Source: Endozoicomonas euniceicola
GTDB taxonomy: Bacteria; Pseudomonadota; Gammaproteobacteria; Pseudomonadales; Endozoicomonadaceae
Reading direction: 5' to 3'
Length of the DNA stretch: 64,000 nucleotides
Assembly (NCBI RefSeq): GCF_025562755.1
Contig: NZ_CP103300.1
Span: forward strand, 3,411,001-3,475,000
Shown: piece by piece, positions 33,486 through 42,423 of the stretch
Layout: every line of letters starts with the position of its first letter
Position numbering within the stretch: the stretch's first letter is position 1
Notes under the pieces: generated by a model
What the model saw: the letters and a program-made list of their open reading frames with translations, nothing else
Told to the model about the DNA's origin: nothing
Database searches by the model: none
Made by a program: the position numbers and the translations under genes

Positions 33486-35600
33486 ATCGTTACCCTGCTT
33501 TTCAAGCCTTTGTCGTTTTGTTTCTGGCTCTTCCCTGTGGTGGGTGAGTTTGTGTCTATTCAGATTATTGCTCTGAGCGGCTGAAAAGTTGCAGTAGTCG
33601 CATGAGTAGGGCTTCTCCCCGCTGTGGGTGCGTTCGTGTATATCCAGATGAGCTTTGGTCGTGGTTGAGTGGCCGCAGCCCTGGTAGCTGCATGAGTAGG
33701 GCTTCTCCCCGCTGTGGGTGCGTTCGTGTCTTGCCAGATTATCGCTGGTCGTGGTTGAGTAGTCGCAGTCCTCGTGGTCGCATGAGTAGGGCTTCTCCCC
33801 GGTGTGGGTGCGGGTGTGTACTTTCAGATTTTGGCTGGTCGCGGTTGAGTGGCCGCAGCCCTCGTGGTCGCATAAGTAGGGCTTCTCCCCGGTGTGGATG
33901 CGTTGGTGTTTTTTCAGATCACCGCTGTACTTGGTCGAGTATTGGCAGTCCTCGTGGTCGCATGAGTAGCGCTTCTTCCCGGTGTGGATGCATTGGTGTT
34001 TTTTCAGATCACCGCTGTACTTGGTCGAGTATTGGCAGCCCTCGTGGTCGCATGAGTAGCGCTTCTTCCCGGTGTGGATGCGTTGGTGTTTTTTCAGATC
34101 ACCGCTGTACTTGGTTGAGTATTGGCAGCCCTCGTGGTCGCATGAGTAGCGCTTCTTCCCGGTGTGGATGCGGCTGTGTTTTTTCAGATGAGCTTTGGTC
34201 GTGGTTGAGTGGTCGCAGCCCCGGTGGTTGCATGAGTAGGGCTTCTCCCCGCTGTGGGTGAGTTGGTGTATTGCCAGGTGAGACTTCTGATTGGCTGAAT
34301 AGTTGCAGTAGTCGCATGAGTAGGGCTTCTCTCCGGTGTGGGTGCGGTTGTGTACTTTCAGATTTTGGCTGGTCGTGGTTGAGTGGCCGCAGCCCGGGTA
34401 GTCGCATGAGTAGGGCTTCTTCCCGCTGTGGGTGAGTTGGTGTCTTTCCAGATTATGGCTGTTCGTGGTTGAGTAGTGGCAGTCCGCGTGGTCGCATGAG
34501 TAGCGCTTCTTCTCGCTGTAGGTGCGCCTTTTACTGATAGCGGCTGGCTGGTCAGAAGTACTGTCTGGTTCTGCTGTTACGATTACCTTTGAAGCAATTT
34601 TTTGCCGGATAACTCTTTCAGGTTTGGCTGAACCTATGCTTCCTGAATAAGGGGCAGATTCCTGACCATCCGTTTGCGGATAATAATTTAAGCTGCAAGT
34701 GACATCGCTATCTGAGGTTGAATCGCACTGGGTACTTATAAGGGGTTGGGGGGCAATGTATCTGTCTAACTCAGCCATACAATCCCGACACCTGCAAAAA
34801 AGCTTATGTTGGTTTGTATCACCGGGGGCATAGATGCAGCGTCCTTGTGCCCGACATGGCTCTAAGAGGCAAGTTTCGTCATAGCTGTGCCTGACGGGAG
34901 TGGGGTGGCCTGGATCGTCATCGTAATACCCGCCCCGGTGGCTAAGGAGTGAATAATGCGAGTGGCCTGTGAGGCTTGAGTGCATGTTGAATGAGTGCCC
35001 CTGACCCCATGCCCCTGTTGCGTAGGAATTGCCACCGTCAGGTTTATACATCAAAGTGATAATCTGAAGTTCGTGCTGCTGGCTGGATTCCTGCTCGTCC
35101 AGTTGATTAAATAATGCTGATCCCGGGTTCCAATGGTTTCTGGTCAGCAAACCCACAACGACAGTTGCCACCATAGGCATCCATGAAAAAAACTGCGGTG
35201 TTAGCGAGTCTTCCTGAAGTGACAGAAGCAGCTTATAGCCGACGACTTCACCGGTAGCGTATAGCAGCTGCCACGAAACTGACTCGACCACGGTCGTCAG
35301 GCTCTTCCAGAGGCCCCCTGGCCTGCAGGGTTTGTCATCAGGTGGTGAGTCCGATCCTGAATAGCTGTATGTGTTGATAGTTTCTGTCGCTTCGCCATGC
35401 GGGGACTCTGTGTTAATTGTCGGTGTTGCAAAGAATGTATCCGGGTCTGATTTTATAGAAAAGTTATGGTGTGGTGTATTCTCATTTTGCTCAAGCTCAA
35501 CAATAAAGCTGTGGGGTTGTGGCTTGGACAGACAGGCGAAAGGGACGAAGAGCAAAACGTGGAAAATTAGACTTATATAGGATTTACGCATTGATAACAT
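33477..35600 (-). CDS. Secreted C2H2 zinc-finger protein with 11 fingers (eukaryotic-like)
   Basis: About 707 residues. N-terminal signal peptide (MRKSYISLIFHVLLFVPFACLS). Then a Ser/Thr-rich region, a hydrophobic segment (FFSWMPMVATVVVGLL), and a Cys-rich patch (CLLEPCRAQGRCIYAP...FCRCRDC) that looks like a small disulfide or EGF-like module. From about residue 370 come eleven C2H2 fingers joined by TGEKPY/SGEKPY/TGKKRY linkers, as in Kruppel-type animal and protist proteins. Nine fingers have the C-x4-C form and two (finger 3, YSCDYCNYS, and finger 11, YSCDYCNFS) the C-x2-C form. The tail has a basic KRQR cluster. Fingers 5-7 are nearly identical, so recent 84-bp duplications occurred. ATG 35600 or 35591 are both possible starts; no strong ribosome site is visible. 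A Sec signal on a nuclear-type DNA-binding protein suggests export toward a host cell; its target is unknown. Confidence 0.82.
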   Translation of the reverse strand: MLSMRKSYISLIFHVLLFVPFACLSKPQPHSFIVELEQNENTPHHNFSIKSDPDTFFATPTINTESPHGEATETINTYSYSGSDSPPDDKPCRPGGLWKSLTTVVESVSWQLLYATGEVVGYKLLLSLQEDSLTPQFFSWMPMVATVVVGLLTRNHWNPGSALFNQLDEQESSQQHELQIITLMYKPDGGNSYATGAWGQGHSFNMHSSLTGHSHYSLLSHRGGYYDDDPGHPTPVRHSYDETCLLEPCRAQGRCIYAPGDTNQHKLFCRCRDCMAELDRYIAPQPLISTQCDSTSDSDVTCSLNYYPQTDGQESAPYSGSIGSAKPERVIRQKIASKVIVTAEPDSTSDQPAAISKRRTYSEKKRYSCDHADCHYSTTNSHNLERHQLTHSGKKPYSCDYPGCGHSTTTSQNLKVHNRTHTGEKPYSCDYCNYSANQKSHLAIHQLTHSGEKPYSCNHRGCDHSTTTKAHLKKHSRIHTGKKRYSCDHEGCQYSTKYSGDLKKHQRIHTGKKRYSCDHEGCQYSTKYSGDLKKHQCIHTGKKRYSCDHEDCQYSTKYSGDLKKHQRIHTGEKPYLCDHEGCGHSTATSQNLKVHTRTHTGEKPYSCDHEDCDYSTTTSDNLARHERTHSGEKPYSCSYQGCGHSTTTKAHLDIHERTHSGEKPYSCDYCNFSAAQSNNLNRHKLTHHREEPETKRQRLEKQGNDGV
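33900..34151. repeat. Three near-identical 84-bp repeats in the zinc-finger gene
   Basis: The units encoding fingers YSCDHE(G/D)CQYSTKYSG plus linker differ at only a few positions over about 250 bp. They mark recent unequal crossover or slippage inside the finger array. Confidence 0.75.
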
Positions 35601-35796
35601 GCTCAAAAATTTGATATTTGCTACAAATGACTATCTTTCTGGTTCGCCGTTTCTGGTCTGGCAGACATTACCGGATTGTCAAAGGGATTAACCTCGTCAC
35701 CCTCTATTACACCGTCTCCGCTGGTCATCACATGCCCTTGAATTTCAGAATATGCGACAAGCCGGTAAGTCAGTGTATACACTGCCGGGTGCAGTA

Positions 35797-35836
35797 AAAC
35801 AAAAACACAGCAGAACCATTAAGGAACGGCTGTGTT
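35797..35836 (-). terminator. Intrinsic terminator of phnA
   Basis: On the minus strand ACACAGC...GCTGTGT forms the stem (35805-35811 with 35829-35835) with further inner pairing, followed by TTTTTGTTTT. It lies 30 bp past the phnA stop. Confidence 0.75.
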
Positions 35837-35865
35837 AGCAGGCTTGAGCTGAGCTACGGTTTGGG

Positions 35866-37083
35866 CTATTGCATCGCCAGATAAAAAGCATCGAAGTTGC
35901 GCAATAGTGGGTCGGTATTTTCAGGAATCACAAAATTAGTGACCAGGGGGATACGTTGCTCTGAAACACCGCCGTGAGAGCGAAGCGTTCCATGCAGGCG
36001 GCCCAGGTCGTGATGTTGTTTCGACTTGCCCAGCACAAAATCAGGCTCTCCCAATAATATCAGATCACCAATACGTTCCGGGTCCAGCTCAAAGCGTGTT
36101 GCCGCTTCATTTTTAGTGAGTACTTCTGCAACGCCTTTCTGTTGGCTGAGGACTTTTCCGATATCCTGCGCCAGTGCCTGATCGTCAACATAAATAGCAG
36201 CAAAAGACCCTAGCGCACTATGGTGGGCAACGTATGGGTCAGTGATAGGCAAAATGGTACGGTACGAATTAACCGGGAAGTATTCTGCGAGTATCTCGTC
36301 AATAAATACGATGTTTGCTTCACCCCGTTCATTGGTTTTGGCGTTCATACCGTGATCTGCGGTGATCACCATTCGGGCACCCAGCTGGTGGAGTCTGGCA
36401 AAGTAGCCATCCAGCATTTCATAGAAACTCAAAGCGCCTTCCTGTTCCGGGACAAATGTATGCTGAATAAAGTCGGTCGTTGTCAGATACATTAAGTCTG
36501 GCTGTTCCTGTTCCAGCAATTTAGCGCCAGCCCTGAAAACAAATTCACTGAGTTCCGGGCTATACACGTCAGGTGTTGGCATACCGATAACGGATTCGGC
36601 ATTGTCGATGCCATGTTCTTTGACTGTGGTCTTGTTGGCCAGTTCTGAAGAAAAGCAGATCGCGTTACCGTTGCTGAAGTCCAGTCCATGACTCAACATG
36701 GCTCTCAGTTTGTCTTTTGCCGTTATAGCAATGACTTTGGTACCAGCCTGATGAAACGCTTCAAGAATGGTCGGTGCTTTTAAGAGGTCAGGATTGGTCA
36801 TCATGACATCCTGTTGACCATCAAAATAAAAATTGCCACAAATACCATGTTGTGCTGGTGCTACCCCGGTGATGATGGACATATTATTCGGGTTGGTAAA
36901 ACTTGGGATAACACAATCAGACTCATGCTGATGGCCCTGCGCAATTAACTGTTTGATAAAGGGCATTCGGCCTTTTTCAACAGCCGATAAAAAGTATTCT
37001 GGCGCATTACCGTCAATACAGATGACAACAACAGGCTGCACAGGTTTTTTGTATAAACGACCATTAATCGTTAATTCTGTCAT
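35866..37083 (-). CDS. phnA: Phosphonoacetate hydrolase PhnA
   Basis: 405 residues from the ATG at 37083 (MTELTINGRLYKKPVQPVVV). Zinc enzyme of the alkaline-phosphatase superfamily that splits phosphonoacetate to acetate and phosphate. Metal and nucleophile motifs are present: VVICIDGNAPEY (Asp), PSFTNPNNMSIITG (Thr nucleophile), TTDFIQHTFVP (Asp, His), VITADHGMNAKT (Asp, His) and GTLRSHGG (His). An upstream in-frame ATG at about 37119 would add twelve residues not seen in relatives. Just upstream lies a fragment of a PhnD-like phosphonate-binding protein gene that overlaps this extension, suggesting an original phosphonate uptake-plus-cleavage operon. Terminator at 35797-35836. Confidence 0.9.
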   Translation of the reverse strand: MTELTINGRLYKKPVQPVVVICIDGNAPEYFLSAVEKGRMPFIKQLIAQGHQHESDCVIPSFTNPNNMSIITGVAPAQHGICGNFYFDGQQDVMMTNPDLLKAPTILEAFHQAGTKVIAITAKDKLRAMLSHGLDFSNGNAICFSSELANKTTVKEHGIDNAESVIGMPTPDVYSPELSEFVFRAGAKLLEQEQPDLMYLTTTDFIQHTFVPEQEGALSFYEMLDGYFARLHQLGARMVITADHGMNAKTNERGEANIVFIDEILAEYFPVNSYRTILPITDPYVAHHSALGSFAAIYVDDQALAQDIGKVLSQQKGVAEVLTKNEAATRFELDPERIGDLILLGEPDFVLGKSKQHHDLGRLHGTLRSHGGVSEQRIPLVTNFVIPENTDPLLRNFDAFYLAMQ

Positions 37084-37105
37084 AGTGGATTCCGGGTTTT
37101 TCATC

Positions 37106-37276
37106 TTATTCATCATTATCCAAAACATGCTTTCCTGCCACAATCTGATTATTGGGCAGATCAGCGCCACGACCAATCACTTTGAAACCTTCATCCGGAT
37201 ACAGTTTGCGAATGCCGTTCAGGTAGGCGCTACTGATGGCCATTGCGTCAATATCACCCCGCACAGAAAGCATCAT
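37106..37276 (-). pseudogene. Fragment of a PhnD-like phosphonate-binding protein gene
   Basis: A 56-residue frame, MMLSVRGDIDAMAISSAYLN, continuing to GFKVIGRGADLPNNQIVAGK. This is the C-terminal-domain signature of PhnD-type periplasmic binding proteins (GxVDAxAIxxxxL...VIxxSxxLPNxxIVA), but about 200 preceding residues and the signal peptide are missing. An ATG ATG with AGGA upstream might still allow translation. It ends a few bases before phnA, which fits a decayed transporter gene ahead of phnA. Confidence 0.65.
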
Positions 37277-37510
37277 TTTTCCTGCCTGCCTGTCAGAAGT
37301 TGACGCAAATCAAACAAAAGTGAACAGCATTTCTCTAATATCGCTCGGTAAAACTTTTCGTAAAAATTAGAGCAAAAAAAGTAAAGCGGTTACTTCAGGT
37401 CAGGAAGAGTGGCAGTTCGACAACGCCACTAACCCTCTTTCCTCCTGAAAGGCTTCTGTCGGGAAGATTGCAACGTTTTTGGCTGTAACAACAAACTCAG
37501 GAACTTAACT

Positions 37511-39022
37511 ATGTCTGCCGAGACTGATCAACGTTATAAAATGTCATTGATGACATTTTTGTTCTTTTCCATTGCGGGGGGAGGGTTTGTCCTCAGGAGT
37601 CTTGTTAACCAGTACACCGACTGGGGCTACAATTCCTGGCTGCTGTACGCAGTGGCTACTGTCATCTATGCCATTCCTTATACCTTTATGATTATTGAGT
37701 TCTCTTCCATTAAGAAGCTCAGTAACTCGGAAGGCGGTTATCAGTCCTGGCTGAATCTGGTGCTGGGAAGAAAGTGGGGCTTTATTGCCGGTTTCTTCTA
37801 CTTCTACGTTAATATCTTCTATTTTGTTGACCTGCTGCCTAACGTTATCACCTACTTCCTGTACACCGCGTTCGGGGAAGGTTCCTATGTGGCGGAGCTG
37901 ACCACGGCCGAGTGGTTCAAACCTATTGTCAGCGCGACCTCCATCGCTCTGTTCTGGGTAGCCACCTGGGTATCCATGAAAGGGCCGAAGTGGTTGTCCC
38001 GACTGCTGTCTTCCGCTGGTTACGCGGGCTTCGGTCTGACCGTAGTGTTTATTGTTGCGGCGGTTTACTCCCTGTCCACTGGCACCGTGACCTTCGAAGG
38101 CGAGCCGGTAGTGCCTCGTTTTGTTGAGGAAATCGATCTGTCCTGGGCGCGTATCGCTTCCATGTCCTGGGCGCTGCAATCCATGGGTGGCCTGGAAGCC
38201 CTGGCGGCTTACAAGCGCAACATTCAGGGTGGTGAACGCAGCTTCCGAATTGGCGTATTGCTGAACGTGTTTATCTTCTCCTCGGTGATGATTCTTTCCG
38301 CTGTTCTGGTGTCCATGGTACTGCCCGCGGAATACGCTCAGGAACTGGGTCTGTTGTCCGCTATTTACGCGGTGTTCCAGCAGTTGAATTTCCCGGTATG
38401 GTGGACCAATGTCATTGCCCTGTTCCTGCTGATCACTACTTTCTGTGGCTCCCTGATGCTGTGGACTGCGGCACCTGCCAAGATGCTGTTTGTTGATGCG
38501 CCGAAGGGAATCTTTGGTAAGAAACTGTCTGAGGTAAACCACGAAGGTACTCCGGTCAACGCTCTGAAAATGCAGGGAATCCTGGTTTCTGTCATCATCA
38601 TTCTGTTTATGATTGGTCAGTTCAGTGCGGAGATGAATACCCTGCTGGTGGCGGTTAAAAACCTGAATGGTGGCGCGGCAACCCTGCCGGTTCTGTTCAT
38701 GGTGGCGGGTTACATCAAGCTGCGTTGGGATTCCAATAATCCTGATTTTGCACGGGACTTCTACTTCCTGGGTAAAGACCGTTTCTGGGCGCTGCTGGCC
38801 GTGGTGCCAATGGTCACTATCTTTATGGCCGCTACCATTACTGCTCTGATTCCGGGACCTGAGGACTGGGCTGCCAACTTCTCCGGCTCTTTGATTCAGG
38901 TTATTCTCGGACCAGTGAGCATCATCGCCGTAACCGCCTACTGCATCGCCATCTTTAACCGCTGGCGTGAAAAGAACCCTCACGACAACTCATTGTTTAA
39001 TGAGATTGCCCAGGGCGCGTAA
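37511..39022 (+). CDS. APC-superfamily amino-acid permease (GadC/YjeM-like)
   Basis: 503 residues, twelve or so hydrophobic segments. Start MSAETDQRYKMSLMTFLFFS; no signal peptide. Typical APC features: FFSIAGGGFVLRSLVNQY (unwound TM1), EFSSIKKLSNSEGGYQSWLN (TM2-3 loop with the GGYxxW motif), SMSWALQSMGGLEALAAYKR. The sequence resembles glutamate/GABA-type antiporters and YjeM-like permeases; the substrate is not decidable. It ends in a strong terminator at 39071-39113. It stands alone, divergent from the phnA locus. Confidence 0.85.
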   Translation: MSAETDQRYKMSLMTFLFFSIAGGGFVLRSLVNQYTDWGYNSWLLYAVATVIYAIPYTFMIIEFSSIKKLSNSEGGYQSWLNLVLGRKWGFIAGFFYFYVNIFYFVDLLPNVITYFLYTAFGEGSYVAELTTAEWFKPIVSATSIALFWVATWVSMKGPKWLSRLLSSAGYAGFGLTVVFIVAAVYSLSTGTVTFEGEPVVPRFVEEIDLSWARIASMSWALQSMGGLEALAAYKRNIQGGERSFRIGVLLNVFIFSSVMILSAVLVSMVLPAEYAQELGLLSAIYAVFQQLNFPVWWTNVIALFLLITTFCGSLMLWTAAPAKMLFVDAPKGIFGKKLSEVNHEGTPVNALKMQGILVSVIIILFMIGQFSAEMNTLLVAVKNLNGGAATLPVLFMVAGYIKLRWDSNNPDFARDFYFLGKDRFWALLAVVPMVTIFMAATITALIPGPEDWAANFSGSLIQVILGPVSIIAVTAYCIAIFNRWREKNPHDNSLFNEIAQGA

Positions 39023-39070
39023 GGATATGACGACAATGGCTGAATAATTTCACGATTGTCCGTATCATGG

Positions 39071-39113
39071 AACGCCAGTGATTCTCGGTAAGATGAGATC
39101 ACTGGCGTTTTTG
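39071..39113 (+). terminator. Intrinsic terminator of the APC permease
   Basis: AACGCCAGTGAT (39071-39082) pairs perfectly with ATCACTGGCGTT (39098-39109), followed by TTTG. The stem also covers the last codons of the 39-residue gene on the other strand. Confidence 0.85.
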
Positions 39114-39218
39114 TGTATTGTGCTTTTTTTTGTCCTGATGCTTTACCCAGGCGACAAAGACAAGGCAGGGAATGGCGATAAGGCAGCCCAGCAGTAAGTA
39201 GTATTCACCGACGTTCAT
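39099..39218 (-). CDS. 39-aa membrane microprotein
   Basis: MNVGEYYLLLGCLIAIPCLV begins a 39-residue frame: one transmembrane helix followed by a basic tail (KHQDKKKHNTQKRQ). Its ATG overlaps the stop of the 61-residue gene upstream (CTATGA), implying translational coupling. The last codons lie inside the right arm of the bidirectional terminator. Function unknown. Confidence 0.6.
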   Translation of the reverse strand: MNVGEYYLLLGCLIAIPCLVFVAWVKHQDKKKHNTQKRQ

Positions 39219-39400
39219 AGTTCACTGTCCATTTGATACCCGATATAAAAGAAAAGCATTGAAATACTTAACCCAAAAAAAACAAAATAAATCAGGTCGG
39301 AGTGTTCGGCAGCTATAGCGCCAAAACAACAGACTGCCAAAGGCACTTTGACCAGATCATAGAACATCTTGCCAGTGTTTTCTCGTTGCTTTTTATTCAT
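39215..39400 (-). CDS. 61-aa membrane protein (unknown)
   Basis: A basic N-terminus (MNKKQRENTGKMFYDLVKVP) precedes two hydrophobic stretches (LAVCCFGAIAAEHSDLIYFV and FGLSISMLFFYIGYQ) and a short acidic end. First gene of a two-gene pair with the 39-residue frame. I do not recognise the family. It starts 40 bp from the divergent ynjB start. Confidence 0.6.
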   Translation of the reverse strand: MNKKQRENTGKMFYDLVKVPLAVCCFGAIAAEHSDLIYFVFFGLSISMLFFYIGYQMDSEL

Positions 39401-39440
39401 AACCGTACAGTCAAATTATCAGGACAGGAAAGTGTAGACC

Positions 39441-40745
39441 ATGAAACTGGAACAGTACTTCAGCCGGATTCGCCCCCACGTCGAGGGCTGCCCGGATGCG
39501 GTGATTAAAGAATACCGGCAGGTAAGGATTATTCGTTTGATTAACAGCATTTCTATAACAAAAAACATCGGAAAGCGGCTGGTGCTGAAACTGTTGACGA
39601 TCACATTGTCACTATCAATGTCACTATCAATGCCATTGTCTCTGGCTCAGGTCCGGGCAGCCAGCTGGGCGGACATTGAGAGCCGGGGCAGAGAGCAGAC
39701 CGTCTATTTCTATGGCTGGGGTGGTAGCCCCCAGGTAAACGACTATGTTCACTGGGCAGGTCAGGAAGTTAAACGACGAAATAATATTAATCTGGTGCAT
39801 GTCAAAGTGGGAGATATCAGCGAAGCGGTTACGCTTATCCTGTCGGAGAAAAGCGCGGGCAAAAACACCGGGGGGCGGGTCGATCTGCTCTGGGTTAATG
39901 GTGAGAACTTTGCTGCCCTGAAACGTGCTGACCTACTGTATGGCCCATTTACCGATCAGCTGCCTAACTCTGAGCTGGTGAATAAACGACTACCTGTTAA
40001 TGTTGATTTCTCCACGCCCGTTGATGGACTGGAGGCTCCCTGGGGCGTCGGGCAGTTAGTCATGATGTTTGACAGTGCGGTTACCCCTGAAGTACCTGCT
40101 TCCGCTGGTGAGTTGCTTCAGTATGCAAAGAAGCATCCCGGTAAAATCAGTTACCCTCAACCGCCACAGTTTCATGGCGTCGCCTTCCTGAAGCAATTGT
40201 TATCTGAGTTGGTGGATGATTCCAGAGTGCTTCAGAAGCCTGTTGATGCCGTTGACTTTAAGACTGTCACCGCGCCTCTGTGGAATTATCTCGACCAGCT
40301 GCACAAAGTCGCCTGGCACAACGGCCGTCGTTTTCCCCAAAGTGACCGGGAGATGATGCAGTTGCTGGATAATCGTGAACTGCATATGGCGATCAGTTTT
40401 AATCCTGCCGAAGCTGCGGCAGCCGTGAAGCGGGGCGACCTTGCTCCTACGGTGTCCAGTTATGCCTTTCGTCAGGGGGCATTGACCAATATTCATTTTC
40501 TCGCCATTCCCTATAACAGCAACGCCAAAGAAGGGGCGCAGGTGGTCATTAACTTTCTGATGTCGCCAGAAGCTCAGCAACGTAAAGCGGAACTGGCCGT
40601 GTGGGGTGATCCGTCGATTTTACGACCGTCACTGTTGCAGGTAAGCCCTGAAGCGACAGCACGTTTTAAGGCGATTCCAGAACCGCACTTCAGCTGGCAT
40701 GGCGCACTGACGGAAGCCTGGCTGGAGCGGTATGGGCATCAGTGA
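39441..40745 (+). CDS. ynjB: YnjB-type ABC transporter substrate-binding protein
   Basis: 434 residues. The first 45 or so (MKLEQYFSRIRPHVEGCPDA...) do not look like a secretion signal. A hydrophobic signal-like segment then follows (LLTITLSLSMSLSMPLSLAQVRA) and the mature binding protein begins. Either the true start is a GTG/TTG shortly before the signal (about 39570-39590), or a fused N-terminal piece has been gained. Binding-protein features: VYFYGWGGSPQVNDYVHWAG, GRVDLLWVNGENFAALK, GLEAPWGVGQLVMMFDS, KHPGKISYPQPPQFHG. The ligand of Ynj systems is not established. It overlaps ynjC by 14 bp. Confidence 0.88.
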   Translation: MKLEQYFSRIRPHVEGCPDAVIKEYRQVRIIRLINSISITKNIGKRLVLKLLTITLSLSMSLSMPLSLAQVRAASWADIESRGREQTVYFYGWGGSPQVNDYVHWAGQEVKRRNNINLVHVKVGDISEAVTLILSEKSAGKNTGGRVDLLWVNGENFAALKRADLLYGPFTDQLPNSELVNKRLPVNVDFSTPVDGLEAPWGVGQLVMMFDSAVTPEVPASAGELLQYAKKHPGKISYPQPPQFHGVAFLKQLLSELVDDSRVLQKPVDAVDFKTVTAPLWNYLDQLHKVAWHNGRRFPQSDREMMQLLDNRELHMAISFNPAEAAAAVKRGDLAPTVSSYAFRQGALTNIHFLAIPYNSNAKEGAQVVINFLMSPEAQQRKAELAVWGDPSILRPSLLQVSPEATARFKAIPEPHFSWHGALTEAWLERYGHQ

Positions 40746-42417
40746 TTTAGTACAGAGATTATTAAAAAGCGGTACGGTACTGGTTGTGCTGTGCTGTCTG
40801 GTGCCTTTATTGGCGGGTGTTGCCGGTCTGGTTCTGCCCGCGGTGGGTTATTACCCGGCACTGGGATTTAACACATTTTCAACGACAGTGGTTCAGCAGC
40901 TGTTTGACTGGCCCGGACTGTTACAGTCTGCCTGGCTGAGCCTGTTTACCGGGCTGACGGCGACGTTTCTGGCACTGGTGATGACCCTCACCATTCTGAG
41001 CCTGCTCTGGGGGGGACGCTTCTGGAACTGGATTACGCTGTATATTGCGCCTGCGCTGGCCTTGCCTCATGTGGCTTTTGCCATTGGGCTGGGTTTTCTG
41101 ATCGCACCCAGTGGCTGGCTGGTAAGGATGATGGTTCCCTTCACGGGCTGGAGTGAACCACCACAGTGGTTAACGGTGAATGATCCGCAGGGGTTTTCAC
41201 TGATACTGATGCTGTTAATTAAAAGTGTGCCTTTTCTGCTGTTGATGAGTGTGGGTATTCTGCAACAGCTACAGCCCCGGAGGCAGCTGACAATGGCGCA
41301 GAGCCTGGGTTATGACCGGGTTCAGGCGTGGTGGAAAATTCTGGTGCCACAGTTGTATAACCAGCTGAAACTACCCTTGTATGCAGTGCTGGTTTACGGC
41401 GTGACCGTTGTGGATGCTGCCTTGATTATCGGCCCCCAGTTACCGGCACCACTGGCGGTACTGGTATTGCGCTGGTTCCAGAATCCTGACTTGAACTTTC
41501 GGCTGTTAGCCAGTGCCGGTGCACTATTACTGTTGCTGGTAACCCTTGGCAGTTTGTTTTTCTGGATGATGGTTGAACGTCTGCTGACGCCTGTTGCACA
41601 TAGGGTGTGGTTGAATGGACGCAAGCAGGTTCAACACCCGGTGCTCTGGCTCGCTTTTTCAACCCTGCCGGTTCTGGCATTGCTATCCATTGGAGCAAAC
41701 GTCGTTCTGCTGATCTGGTCGTTTGCCGGGCGTTGGCGTTTTCCCGATATCTGGCCTTCCGTCACAACGCTGCAATACTGGCAACAGCATGTCTCTATGC
41801 TGGCCGACCCGTTACTGCTGGCGCTGAAACTGGGGCTGGTCAGTAGTCTTACGGCGGTGGTCGCCAGTCTGGTGATGCTGGAGTATCAAAACCAGCGAGG
41901 GCGATTCTGGCCGCTGATACTGCCCTGTATTGCCCTGTTAATTCCACAGATGACGCTGTTTGCCGGTTTGCCAGCGGTTGGAGATTCGCTGTTTGGGGCA
42001 GGCATTTACCAGTCCCCTTTTCTGCTGGTCAGCTTTGGACACCTGCTGATGGTCTTTCCCTATGTCTACCTGGGACTGCATGGTGCTTTCAGGGCGTTTG
42101 ATAACCGTTATCTGACCGTTGCCCTGACCTTTGGCGTGCCATGGTCGCGAGCCTGGTGGCAGGTGAAATGGCCGATGCTGAAACCTGCGATTATCTCCGC
42201 ATGGGCCGTCGGTTTTTCTGTCAGTGTCGTGCAATATCTGCCTACGTTATTATTAGGGGGTGGTCGTGTTTTGACCGTAACAACAGAAGCGGTGGCGGTG
42301 GGTGCCGGTTATGACCGTCGTCTGGCCGCCATCTACGGGCTGGCTCAGGCACTGTTGCCACTGTTTGGCTTTCTGTTTGCCCGTTTCATTAACCGCAAAA
42401 AACAATGGCAGGGATAA
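40732..42417 (+). CDS. ynjC: YnjC-type ABC transporter permease (fused double domain)
   Basis: 561 residues with about twelve hydrophobic helices, in two halves. EAA-like loops are at MAQSLGYDRVQAWWKILVPQ and VALTFGVPWSRAWWQVKWPM. It forms the membrane channel of the importer fed by YnjB and driven by YnjD. Its start overlaps the ynjB stop. Typical YnjC length. Confidence 0.9.
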   Translation: MGISDLVQRLLKSGTVLVVLCCLVPLLAGVAGLVLPAVGYYPALGFNTFSTTVVQQLFDWPGLLQSAWLSLFTGLTATFLALVMTLTILSLLWGGRFWNWITLYIAPALALPHVAFAIGLGFLIAPSGWLVRMMVPFTGWSEPPQWLTVNDPQGFSLILMLLIKSVPFLLLMSVGILQQLQPRRQLTMAQSLGYDRVQAWWKILVPQLYNQLKLPLYAVLVYGVTVVDAALIIGPQLPAPLAVLVLRWFQNPDLNFRLLASAGALLLLLVTLGSLFFWMMVERLLTPVAHRVWLNGRKQVQHPVLWLAFSTLPVLALLSIGANVVLLIWSFAGRWRFPDIWPSVTTLQYWQQHVSMLADPLLLALKLGLVSSLTAVVASLVMLEYQNQRGRFWPLILPCIALLIPQMTLFAGLPAVGDSLFGAGIYQSPFLLVSFGHLLMVFPYVYLGLHGAFRAFDNRYLTVALTFGVPWSRAWWQVKWPMLKPAIISAWAVGFSVSVVQYLPTLLLGGGRVLTVTTEAVAVGAGYDRRLAAIYGLAQALLPLFGFLFARFINRKKQWQG

Positions 42418-42423
42418 CCAGGC

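Noticed and set aside
33602..34261. 219-residue plus-strand frame with a repeated SRASPRCGC pattern
   Set aside because: The repeats are only the mirror of the zinc-finger array on the other strand.
37544..38983. 479-residue frame antisense to the APC permease
   Set aside because: Rich in His, Gln, Asn and Arg, with no hydrophobic core or motif. The plus strand encodes a clear permease with codon use like its neighbours.
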